From Pisaster brevispinus (taxonomy: Eukaryota > Echinodermata > Asteroidea > Forcipulatida > Asteriidae): a DNA stretch of 64,000 nucleotides. The DNA is taken from contig JAMKCF010000016.1 in assembly GCA_023634235.1 (NCBI GenBank), forward strand, positions 3,874,501 to 3,938,500, given 5' to 3'. Made by a program: the position numbers and the translations under genes. The notes beneath the pieces are model-generated. The model did not search any database, was not told the DNA's origin, and saw only the letters and a list, made by a program, of their open reading frames with translations. This document shows, in pieces, positions 21,173 through 31,400 of this stretch (positions are counted from its first letter, which is position 1; each line of letters begins with the position of its first letter).

Positions 21173-21382
21173 AAAACGAGGTGTTCGTGCACATATATTG
21201 CACGAACTCTAATAATAAAAATACATAAACAAAAAACTCCTCTTCTACTTGTATGTTCAGGACGATAAAAATGGTATACTATTACATTTCTTGAACGACT
21301 ATTTTTGTGAAATGTTGTTTTAAACATTAGTCAGCAAATAGTAACCTTGAAACCTTTAACTTCGTCCACAAACATTTTTAAA

Positions 21383-21612
21383 ATAGGGACTGTCGTCATA
21401 ATAGCAGGGATGTGGCTGTACATGGAAGGACCAGCTGCATTGTATTAAATACCCAGTTACATATTGCATGCACGCATCCTGGATGTCACAGCACGATCGA
21501 TGCCCTCGGGTCGTATACATATTGTCATGTGACGGCCAGCGCTTGTGTAGTAACTGGGTTGATATTTCCATGTACAGCCACATGCCTGCTGTGATTGTGA
21601 CTATGGTGCCCC
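21383..21612. mobile_element. GTGGCTGTACATGGA palindromic miniature element, diverged copy
   Basis: GGATGTGGCTGTACATGGAA at the left and TTCCATGTACAGCCACATGC at the right are inverted. The inner CCAGTTAC / GTAACTGG is also inverted. Sister copy at 23,881-24,075. Confidence 0.75.
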
Positions 21613-22585
21613 CTTTGAGTGTACAAAACAACATATAATTTATTTTATATGACCTAAAAACAGCCTACATTAATTTCTATGAAAATCAGGGTTTTATTTA
21701 TACAAATTTCAACATTGTTGTTAAGGTGTGTATAAAATCGGTTTGTTTTTATTTATCGCAACTCTTGTATCCGCCCAACCATTTTATGTATTTTCCATTG
21801 TAAACAAAATTGCTTAAATCAATGGTACTGGGTACACCTTGATTACAAAGACACTGTTTTTTGTTTGTTTGTTGTGTTTGTTGTCAATTCAACCCCCCTT
21901 CTATTGTGCCATGTTTAACGTCGTACGAGTATAGAGTACTAACTCTCCTTTTAATGGTTATGCCCCAAACCCTCCAACCCAAGGGAAACGGGAAAAGGGT
22001 GTGGGGGAGGGAGAATGAAAAGAAAAACCTCACACCCCCAAAACACTTTAAAATATTGGTAAATGAAATAGATGTATAATAAACAAATGAAACAATAAAA
22101 ACAAAACACATTGATAAAAGAAAAATCACCCCTCCCATCATTATAAACTTGAGTGACAAGTTCAAACTTGGTCTGATTTATCCCAGCATTTTTGCTGTTT
22201 TCCTTGATTCTGTGGTAGAATTATTAAAACACCCCCACCTATGGGTGTGGTCTTTGACCTTGAACATATTGACAACTTCGGACGGTTTAACATGAGCAAC
22301 AAATTAAAAACTGATGGGGAAAAACAGTCAATTGAATACCTTTGATTATCAAGTGAAGAATAAAATAAATGCAGTAGTTCTGACAAATACAATATCTGCA
22401 AAGAGTTTACTCTGTGTTGATTTGTTATTCATACGGTGTCATTGTAAATACTAAAAGGTAAAAGCCAATCTTTTTTGGTCTGTACTTGGCAAGTGCTGTG
22501 CCCTGTACCACTATTGCTGGGATGCTAGCAGCGCAAGGTTTTCTACACAATCACTTGGAAAAACTGTCAACCTGACAGCATGATA

Positions 22586-22931
22586 CAGGCATGCAACTCT
22601 TCAGCGTTTCCGCGGATTTCCGCGTTTTTGTAAAATGATCAGCGCTAAAATAAAAAAAATCGAAAAAAAAAAAGAAAAAAAAATAATTTTGTTTTGGCTA
22701 TTTAAAAAAAAAAAGCCTTATATATGCTTGGCAACAACAATGTACAACCACAATAATGTGAAATAAGCCTAGTACATGCTAAGAATGCACCTAAGAGCAT
22801 AATAAACCTCAACATTTTCTAGGGTACCATTGTGGATCTCATGTCCCTTGGCTTTTTGGCTGCCTCGGTCCGCGCTTGCGTTGTGCCTTTGAAAATTTCC
22901 TCTTTTTTTTCATCGGGCAGTTGCATGCCTG
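22586..22931. mobile_element. 346-bp element with CAGGCATG inverted repeats and 6-bp target duplication
   Basis: The left end is CAGGCATGCAACT and the right end is its exact reverse complement. It is flanked by ATGATA on both sides (22,580-22,585 and 22,932-22,937). The subterminal TTTCCGCGGATTTCCGCG resembles the TTCCGGA-rich subterminal zone of 13,251-14,349. It is too short to encode a transposase. Confidence 0.8.
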
Positions 22932-22986
22932 ATGATATGATTGTTGAGCATACTTAATCAATATTTGCAACTGAACAGCAAGTGAA

Positions 22987-23204
22987 TAGATAGGTTGCAA
23001 TATGACGTAAATTGGTAATCATTTATGGGAATTTTTGAACACAGTCATGTGTGAGAACGGCGTACAATAGGCGCACATTTCACAAAACTCATTGCACGAC
23101 TGGTTAATAACGCGGCTGCATTAATAATTTGAGTGCTTGACGCGCTTGCAAGCCAAAATGCAATTTGCCCGTTAAGATGGCATCTATTGGGAACTATCTA
23201 TAGA
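22987..23204. mobile_element. ATAGATAG-type miniature element, copy 1
   Basis: Starts ATAGATAGGTTGCAATATGA and ends ATTGGGAACTATCTATAG; the two ends are imperfectly inverted. Contains CGCACATTTCACAAAACTCA and AAAATGCAATTTGCCCG, which recur in the copy at 29,920-30,152. Confidence 0.75.
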
Positions 23205-23509
23205 CCTTTCTTTTCCAACGTCACAGCCCAAGTTTTTGCCAACTCAGGTTGGAAAACTATGGAACCCATAAATGCAAAACAAAAACAGGTAACTACAGTT
23301 TGTAACAATGTTACACAGATATTCAAAATTAGTGTTGAATTTATTGGAAACAAAGCAACCGATCGTGGGAGGTATTTTATTTAATTAGAAGTTTACCGAA
23401 AATGTTGAATTTGGTTAAAACATCTGTTATCACTATTGAATGTTTTACTAACATTCGGCGGTCCATGCCAACCAGCGCTGTTTGTTTATCAACAATGGAA
23501 AGGTCTATA
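23199..23509. mobile_element. TATAGACCTTTC-type element abutting the previous one
   Basis: Left TATAGACCTTTCTTTTCC; right, reverse complement, TATAGACCTTTCCATTG. Target may be TA. Its left boundary overlaps the right boundary of the element at 22,987, so one probably inserted at the edge of the other. Confidence 0.55.
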
Positions 23510-23880
23510 CTGAAATTTTGACCAAAAAACCTTGCTGATGAAAAGTGCATTAAACCCCACTGTGCAGTCTCTGTGTCTATACTCACCTACATGTATAATG
23601 GTCTGTAACATTTCTAAGATTCTGATTATTTCCATTTACAAATATTTATGGTTGGTGTTCTACATCTTTATGTCTTGCTGTCTTGTCAGGGAAAATGTGT
23701 ACATTGTTAAGCAAGACACCTAATTTGCTTAAAAAGTTGAACAAGTTTTGCCCTTGTCTTTGTGTACAAAACCTTGAGCTGCCGGCGTCCCAGCATTGGC
23801 CAAGTGGCATGCAGCGCTTGTGCATATACAGGCCAAAAAAGATTGGTCTACACCCATGGCAGTAGCAGTTAATAGATTAA

Positions 23881-24075
23881 AGGGGTCGTGTCGTTATGAT
23901 CAAAGCAGGCCTGTGGCTGTACATGGAATATGAACTCGTATCCAGTTACTGCACTTGTGCGCCCTCCCTCTGTAGCATATCTATGGAGAGCGCACACGCG
24001 CATGCAGTAACTGGATGAGAGCTCATAATTTGATGTACAGCCACAGGCCTGCTTTGGTCATGATGACACAACCCT
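23881..24075. mobile_element. 195-bp near-palindromic miniature element (GTGGCTGTACAT)
   Basis: Inverted arms of about 45 bases: AGGGGTCGTGTCGTTATGAT / AAGCAGGCCTGTGGCTGTAC on the left, answered on the right by the same words with few changes (AGGGTTGTGTCATCATGACC on the reverse strand). Inner ATCCAGTTACTGCA / TGCAGTAACTGGAT also pair. The whole transcript could fold into one long hairpin. Confidence 0.8.
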
Positions 24076-24479
24076 GTAACTCTTCAAGTCTGAACAGTTG
24101 TTTTTCTTTGCTGTCACAGAGATGATTATTGAACTTCTTTTTTTTTTAATGAACTGGTCATGCCATAGTCGGAATTTAATCTGCACTGGGCCATTACCAA
24201 CAATAGATGTACTTTTGGTTTATAGAATGAAATACTGCACGAAATCATTCCATCAAGAGAGGCATTAAAATGAAACCGAGTGAGCCACTGCCGAAAACAA
24301 AAGTACCTCAAGCTTGTACTGTATTTTCCTGCGTAAAAGATGCGGCATATCTGACTTGCAAAGTTAGGAAAAAAAACAACTTTGTTTTCTAACGGTGCAT
24401 CATATCATCACTTGAGATCATTTCCTGGTATGAGAATATTTAGCCTTTTTGTCTGATTTCAGAGTTGTTTTTGACTGCC

Positions 24480-24690
24480 TGATAACAAAAAAAGCTGATA
24501 TTTTCTCCAGAAAAAAAAGTCTTGATCTTTGATCTACATCTCTAGCACTGAGGATACTGTTCCAAGAAGCTCCTTGGAATTTTAGGAGTATCAAACGGTG
24601 GAAATGCCATCATCTCAATGCACCTCCAGAAATTTTGATTACATTTTCAGACTTTGTCGTCAGCAATAACTCTCACCCTTGCATTGTGAT
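24480..24690 (-). repeat. Thrice-repeated segment of unknown origin, copy 1
   Basis: CTAGCACTGAGGATACTGTT is followed by CCAAGAAGCTCCTTGGAAT. On the minus strand this reads as KELLGTVSSVLE followed by a stop-containing frame. Similarity to 28,125-28,290 extends on both sides (GATATTTTCTCCAGA versus TATATTTCTCCAAA; TTTCAGACT then GTCAGC), beyond any single exon. Confidence 0.6.
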
Positions 24691-25433
24691 GGTCTCTGTA
24701 TTTCATCACCATTGGGTTTGTGTGCACATCTGGGATATAGTTGGCCAGACTAGATGTTGACGTTGCAATCAAGTGTAAGAGCAAGATCGAGTGCGCACCA
24801 TGGTTAACTGAAAGGGCGACTATTTTGACTCAAACCCAGGCTGGTCGAGCATTGGTTGACTTCTGTGGTCGACCATCATTTGGAACCAGCTTCATGACCG
24901 TGATTTCCTCCCTGGTCCCGGTACCTTGTTTCATGCTAACCCGTGTAAAGCGCAGAAGGGAGCCAGTGACACTATAGCAAAACGGCAGAATGCAATGCAG
25001 GTGTTGAATACTGTACCGATGGTTGACCCGATGGTTGAATAAAAATTAGGAGTTCAAGTAAGCACGTCACTGCACATGTATGTTGCTAGTCAGGGGTCAA
25101 CCTGCACTCTGACTAAAAATAATTACGATCTCAGATTCAAACATTAGTGTGCTCTACAGCATGCATGCAAAGTTTTAGCTGATTAGTTTTTGCTTTTGTT
25201 CTTTTACATCAGTGCCAAAGAATAAAAAATGAAAATACTGTACACAAAGTTATGTGTGGATGGCCATTTCCTCTAGTTTGCAAACTACAAAGTTCCTGAA
25301 AACAAAATGCAACGCCCTCTAGTGACCAATGTGATTAACCATACTTGATAATATCAATAGTTTAGGAATGTGTAGACCATGTGACCTATGACAGGTTAGA
25401 GACTTGTAACTTTCCTTCCACTTCCACAAGGAC

Positions 25434-25653
25434 TCCTATAGACCGTATTGAATATGACGTCACCATTCAAATATCTGCCCTACAACATGGCGTCTAGCGT
25501 GTGCATGATGGTGTGCGTGCATGTGCCGCGCCGTAGAAATCAAATCGGGAACGCTGCGTGCTTCATTGATGTACGCGTTTAGACGCGCAAACGGTTTGCC
25601 CTAGATGGCGACTTTCATAGCAACAAAGGGGTTATTCAATACGGTCTATTGGA
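25434..25653. mobile_element. 220-bp miniature element with TAGACCGTATTGAATA inverted repeats
   Basis: Left CCTATAGACCGTATTGAATA; right, reverse complement, CCAATAGACCGTATTGAATA. If TA is the target duplication, the inverted repeat begins GACCGTATTGAATA. The interior is GC-richer and full of CpG (GCGTGCATGTGCCGCGCCG). Confidence 0.75.
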
Positions 25654-25654
25654 A

Positions 25655-26030
25655 ATAATAATAATAATAATAATAGTGGCTTCTTATATAGCGCTCAAAT
25701 CCGTCACTCAGTGACGCTCATGGCGCTTCAACATTATTTCCCCTGGTCACTGGGCCATTTATTTCATTCCTTAAACCATCTCAGCTCCCTTGGGAGTATA
25801 CAGCCTGTGCTGCCAAATATGTAGCGCACTAAGCTAAATCAATCACAAGAACCATCTCTGCCCTCACACTCACAGGTACCCATTTACCCCTGGGTGATGA
25901 GAAGCAATTATAGTTAAGTGTCTTGCTCAAGGACACAAGTGTCATGACCGGGATTCGAACCCACACCCTGTTGACTCAGCCACCAGAACTTGAGTCCGAT
26001 GCTCTAACCGCTCGGCCACGGAAACTGAAT
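25655..26030 (-). mobile_element. Full-length tRNA-derived SINE
   Basis: Minus strand starts at about 26,030 with a Leu/Ser-tRNA-like head: GGCCGAGCGGTTAGAGCATC is the A-box region and GGGTTCGAATCCCGGTCATG the B-box region. A conserved body follows, and it ends in an ATT-type tail (AATAATAATAATAATA on the plus strand at 25,658). Related copies are at 28,650, 29,190, 40,858, 42,388 and 15,105. Confidence 0.85.
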
Positions 26031-26125
26031 TTGACCTTGGAGCCCCTCTTTAATTTTAACTCATTAACTTTTATGCAACTCCTCTTTAAGCTTTGTGGCT
26101 GCTTTACAACAGTGTACAGTAGTAT

Positions 26126-26280
26126 AGGCCTGGAATTTCATCTTTGAGAGGGCAAGGCCAAAATTTGCAAAGGGCGCTTCCATTTGGAAATTTAAAGTCT
26201 ATTGGAAACTTTTGAAGGGCATGATGGCGAAGACCAATACATGGGGCAACAGAGACCATGGCCTCCGTGTAATTCCAGGC
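26126..26280. mobile_element. CAGGCCTG palindromic miniature element, well-preserved copy
   Basis: Begins AGGCCTGGAATTTCATCTTT and ends GTAATTCCAGGC, an inverted pair. Between them are GAGAGGGCAAGGCCAAAATT, GCAAAGGGCGCTTCCATTTG, TTTAAAGTCTATTGGAAACT and GACCATGGCCTCC. It serves as the reference copy for the family. Confidence 0.8.
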
Positions 26281-26637
26281 TCGATGGTACACTACTATCC
26301 AAAGGAAATTGTGGGAGAACAGAAAAAGTACAACTTGCTTTTGAGTCTAGTGTCAACTCTTGCTGGTGTGAAAACTTTGTTAATGTTTGTTGATATATTA
26401 AAAATAATACCTCAATGCACTCAAGAAGAGTTAAGTATTTTCCATTATTTTGTTGTCTTATCACAAAATCATTATTGTTTTCACGAAGAGCAATAAATCT
26501 TAAAATGAAAAACCATTGATTAATACACAAAGGGGCGTCCAGAAAAGTGCATTTCGAATTTTCATGAAGAGCCACACATCAAGTAATACATTGCAACTGA
26601 AGAGCTTAGATATATGACAGTCAAATTGTTTTGTCCT

Positions 26638-26834
26638 GCTCTTTGATCTGCTTCTCTAGCACTGAGGATACTGTTCCCAGAAGCTCCTTGGAATCTGTAA
26701 CTCCAGGGGTTATCAAATGCGCAAATGAATGGTTCAAACACATTAAATAGCCCCTGCCCCCATGATGTCTTTCCCATGGTTGCCACCCCTCCCCCTCATA
26801 GTAAATGTTGGTTGCATCACTGTGTCCGATCACC
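26638..26834 (-). pseudogene. Thrice-repeated segment, copy 2, with exon-like minus-strand frame
   Basis: After an acceptor-like TTTTATTTTATTAG, the minus strand is open for about 70 residues (starting VIGHSDATNIYYEGEGWQPW) and ends in KELLGTVSSVLEKQIKEQDK before TGA. I do not recognise the family. The last 20 residues are shared with the copies at 24,480 and 28,125, where the frame is broken or flanked differently. It may be an exon of an unknown gene that was partly duplicated, or repeat-derived sequence. Confidence 0.3.
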
Positions 26835-27171
26835 TAATAAAATAAAATAAAACTTGGAGAAGTTGCCACCGTTGCACAAACACCTTAAAATTTTTTTTGA
26901 ACAAACACCAAAAAAAGAACAATAACACTGGTTGTAAGACTAACAAATGGATACAAGTAATTTATTCAAAACTTTAAAACAATACAAATGTTATTCAAAT
27001 GAGATATCTCAGATGGGCCAATGAAATTACTAATCACAATACATGTACTTGTTACATTGATTATGACAAATCTAATATATTGCAATCTATAAATTGTGCT
27101 TATAACCTTTTTAAACTAACCATGTGAACTAAGCAAGCATTTGAGTGGGTGACTGCTTTCTGTTCTGATAC

Positions 27172-27415
27172 TTTTATGTTCAGACACCCCTATGTTCCGA
27201 CACTGCTATGTTCAGAAACCACATGATCCGACAACACGATGTTCCGACGCCCACATGTTCCACAACCCTAATGTTCCGACATCCCTATGTTCCGACAACC
27301 CGATGTTCCAACACCCCCATGTTCCGACACCCCTATATTCCACCTCCATGTTACAACACCCCCATGTTCTGACAACACAGTGTTCCGACAACACAATGTT
27401 CCGATTATCCCCCAC
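27172..27415 (+). repeat. Degenerate minisatellite, unit about 16-18 bp (ATGTTCCGACA)
   Basis: About 14 units built around C-C-x-ATGTTCCGACA-x-C, for example CCTATGTTCCGACA and CCCATGTTCCGACA, with variable spacing. The ORF seen across it on the plus strand (FRHCYVQKPHDPTTRCSD-like) is a by-product of the repetition. Confidence 0.85.
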
Positions 27416-27697
27416 GTCTAAATATAAATCTCAATTTTCTGGGAGTCCATTGTCTTGTCCAATTGAGTTCTTCGTCTGTCTTTTAAAGTTGAATAATGTT
27501 ATCGACTGGAATTTAGTTCTTATTTCCTGAGCAGTCTGAGCTAAAAGATGGACATGGTTTTCTGTAAACTATACCAAATAAAGTCCTTAAACTGCACCAA
27601 CGGCGCGTGACATTACCAAGAAAACTGGCCAATCTGGCAGACCTTGTAATAACAAGGATGAGAAAAGTCAGACTTTTATCTGAAATCATACTTTTTA

Positions 27698-28090
27698 AAG
27701 GGTTTGTATACGTTTGGTAATGACTCTGAAAATTAATGGCAATAAATACTTACTTGGTAAGAAGTACAGCAGCTTTGGAAAGTATAATGCAGTTTGAGGA
27801 ATATTTCACTTCAAAATACTGCGGTTATGGAAAAAGATTTAACTTTTCATCCCCCAAATTTTGAATCCGAGAAACATTTCTGTCAGTAACGTTTCTCAGA
27901 TTGTGTATTCCTATTGGGGATTATTCTTCCTGCGTGGACATATTCGCTCCGGATTTTCGGCGATATCTAAAAAACGGGACCACCTTTTGAAATGAAATTT
28001 TCATAGGTTAGTTTTGTTGTATATACCTACATTTATATAGGATCCAAAACAATCAAAGGGATGCAAAAACCAAAGGTATACTTTGCCTTG
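27698..28090 (+). mobile_element. T2/Kolobok-like element, degraded copy
   Basis: TTTAAAGGGTTTGTATACGT and TTTGGTAATGACTCTGAAAA at the left; CTCCGGATTTTCGGCGATAT inside; CCAAAGGTATACTTTGCC at the right. These match the intact copy at 53,632-53,991 over the whole length; the right end has decayed. Confidence 0.7.
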
Positions 28091-28124
28091 AAAGTCTGCC
28101 TGGTACAAAAAAGAAAGAAAAAAA

Positions 28125-28290
28125 AACGCTGTATATTTCTCCAAATAAAATAAGTCCTGCTCTTTGAGCTGCTTCTCCAGCACTGAGGATACTGTTCCCA
28201 GAAGCTCCCATCATGCCATTTTTTTAATGTACCTCCTAAGAGATCTGGATCCCAGTTTCAGACTGTTTTTGTCAGCGACGACTCTCGACC
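28125..28290 (-). repeat. Thrice-repeated segment, copy 3
   Basis: CCAGCACTGAGGATACTGTT is followed by CCCAGAAGCTCCC. The minus-strand frame reads ELLGTVSSVLEKQLKEQD. It lies about 140 bases beyond the TMEM147 stop, in its putative 3' flank. Confidence 0.6.
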
Positions 28291-28430
28291 TATATAACAA
28301 GATTTGACTGTATTTAACCGAAGATATGGCTATGTATGCTGGGGTCTACCCCATGCTGGAAGAAAGATAGAATAATTGGAAACAAGCCATGTGTGAAAAA
28401 ACGCGGAAGTGGAAGTGGTTTACTCTGAAT

Positions 28431-31400
28431 TTATTTCGAGAAATGGTTAGCTGTTCCCGCTGTGAGGCCAACGTAGAGCTGCATGGCAACGAGACCAACA
28501 CATGATGTGAAGAAGAACTTAGCCAGGAGAAGGACCCAGGATCCTAGGCCGACTGCATGGATCAAAATTCTGCAGTAAAAAGAGAGGAAAAAAAGAAAGA
28601 AAAAAGATTTAAATTTGACTTTTGTTGTGTCTGTCGTCATAAGCAAGTAAAATAATAATAATAGTGGCTTTTTATATAATGTAGCGCTCATATCTGTCAC
28701 TCAGTGATGCTCAAGGCGCTTCAACACGTGGGGCTACGTTTGAAATATAAGACCTACTCCTTTACATAGCACCATGTAATGGTTTTACAAGGTGCTCTTG
28801 CGCAATATGCAGCCAATCAAACCAGGACCACCGGGCGAACCCCTTCTCTTTTCGATAAGTGCACTGGGTTATTTTACGTGCATTACACAACACACGGGGC
28901 CAACGGCTTTACGTCCCATCCGAAGGATGAAGCAATAATGGTTAAGTGTCTTGCTTAAGGACACAAGTATCACGACCGGGACTCGAACCCACACTCTGCT
29001 GATCAGAAACACCAGAGTTTGAGTTCGGTGCTCTTATCCACTCGGCCTTGACACGCTACATAAAGTAGTGCGCTCGTAAAAGGTTTAAACTTTAATGATA
29101 CGGTTCTTACACAGTGTTTGATCACACCAGAGAGCTTCTCACAAAGAGCTTATTATTTATTTACAAGGTATGTGGAGATATGTTCGAATTTTAAGACCCA
29201 TTTATTTACATAGCATGATGTAGAGGTTTACAAGGTGCTGTGGTGCAATCTGCAGCCAATCATACCAGAAAGCACCGGGGCAAACAGTAAATGCACTGGG
29301 TTCTTTTACGAATGTTACACAACACACAGGATGTATGGCTTTACGTCCCATCTGAAGGACAAAGCAGTGTGTCAAGACGGTGACTCAAACAGTTGGAAAG
29401 TGTGTATAAAACCAATATAGCTGTTGCCAAAAAGTTGAAGCACAAACAAAAGAGGACCGATAGGAGGCCCCTGATGTCATGTGTGTAAGGGCATGTTCAC
29501 TGTACATCTTCACACACGAGCTGTGCACACAGAGCTCTGTGTTGCAATAACTCTCTGGACATTTTGTTTTGTGCACTTGAGAAAAAAAAAAATTCCCGAC
29601 GCTGATGAAAACACTGTGTGGACGTGTGTAAGTCCACAGAGTGTTTCAAGTCCCTACACTGTGTGGACTTCTCTTGTTTACAAGTTCACCTCAGATTTGA
29701 ATAGGTAGGTTAAACGCTGTTACATACTTACTCTACAATAAGTGGTTTATAACTTCCTAGGAGAAGCAGAACAACAACAACCGGTCGCAGGGACTTATTC
29801 AAGTCATGTCTACTCCAAAGCCACACTAGTACTGCAGTGGACAAATGCTGGATCTGTTGAATCAATAGAAACTAGTAGGTAAGTGTGCACACCACACATG
29901 CACACTGCCTCCCATCCTATAGATAGGTTGCAATATGACGTTAATCGGCCATCTTTACGGGCAGTTTGGAGCACACAGTCATGCGTTTTGCTTGAGAACG
30001 GCGTGCCACACGCGCACATTTCACAAAACTCATTGCACAATTGGTTAGTAAGCAGCGTGGCTGCGTTAATAATGTAGGCGCTTGATGCGCCTGCAAGTCA
30101 AAATGCAATTTGCCCGTAAAGATGGCGTCTATTGGAAACTATCTGTTGCTACTAGCTGCAAAGATGGCATATCTCTTGTGTGTTTTTGTACAAACTTCAT
30201 TATTCAAAGGTACATGTATTTCATACAACACATAGATGTGTAACCCTTAAAGTATCACCCAAACAGACATTTGTTTGCAGGCCGAGTTGTGGGGACTTGC
30301 TATTGTTGTTCTATTATTCCCTTTTCTAAAGATTTACCTTGTGGGGACCCAGTTTAACAAAGAAAAACGTTGTGGGGACTTTGTTCCATTGTGTAAAAGT
30401 CCCCAAAACTATGTGTGTGCCTATCCACCCAGACAAACAAACATTGCAATTGAAACTGAGTTTGCGCATGAGTGCATTGACGCAGAATACAATCACTTGG
30501 TGAAATCTGGCTTTTCCATTTCGATCCGTGAAGATTAGTCTGGATTTCCCCTTGTGAAATAATTTGTAACACTCACTCAATATGCATTCAATATTTGAAT
30601 GCTATAAACTGCACACATAAATCCTTGTCATTTGATTGGTGGAGCACGCATCACATGTCATACTTTAATTTGCAATGCATTTACTGCTACGGTGCTCCAA
30701 AATTAAATATAGGAGTCCTATATTGATAAGTATAGGATGCTCGGGACACTTGGCAGCGATTCTTCGTAGCGGCATTTCCAAAATAATCGTTCCTGCCTGT
30801 TTGTCCCAACGAAACAAGATCATGACAAGGCTGGTGTCAAGATGGAGTCATCTATGTTGTTTAGAAGGTTTTCGGAGTGAGGGGTGGACTACTTTCCATG
30901 TCTATTTTGTTTTTATTGTGAAAAAATATTGAATGACAAGGATCTATGTGAGAGTTAAACATGTAAAACAAATATTGAATGCATTTTGTTTGTGCATTGT
31001 GGAAGAATATAATCATCTATAAAATTTTTGTTTTCCCATTTCCATCAGCTTCACCTTGTAACAATAAAATAATTCAGAATTCTCCTCCTGATTATATTCT
31101 GCGATAATGCACTCATATGCATCCAATATTCAAATAATATTCTTATTATGATTACCAGATTGACATTGGATTCCAGACTCATCTGGATGTATCTCCAATC
31201 AAATTCAGTTCCTCTTGCGCCGAACCATAGAGGGAGTACCCTGGTGACGATCAGCTCAGCCGTTGCCCAACCAACGCCAGCCGTCATGAATCGCAGATCC
31301 CCTTTGCCAGTTACACTCGTCAGGATGAAATAGAAGCCGGCCAGGTCACCGAGGTCAACGGTGGATTTCATGAACTCCTAGTGAGTTTGGAAAAATCACA

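Noticed and set aside
27172..27415. CRISPR-like array
   Set aside because: The units are short, variable and without unique spacers, and the DNA is clearly from an animal nucleus.
27192..27530. 112-codon open frame
   Set aside because: Created by the ATGTTCCGACA minisatellite, whose units keep the frame by chance.
28430..28435. AATAAA overlapping the TMEM147 stop as the true poly(A) signal
   Set aside because: Possible, but it would give an untranslated region of only a few tens of bases. No downstream evidence, so it is only mentioned in the gene entry.
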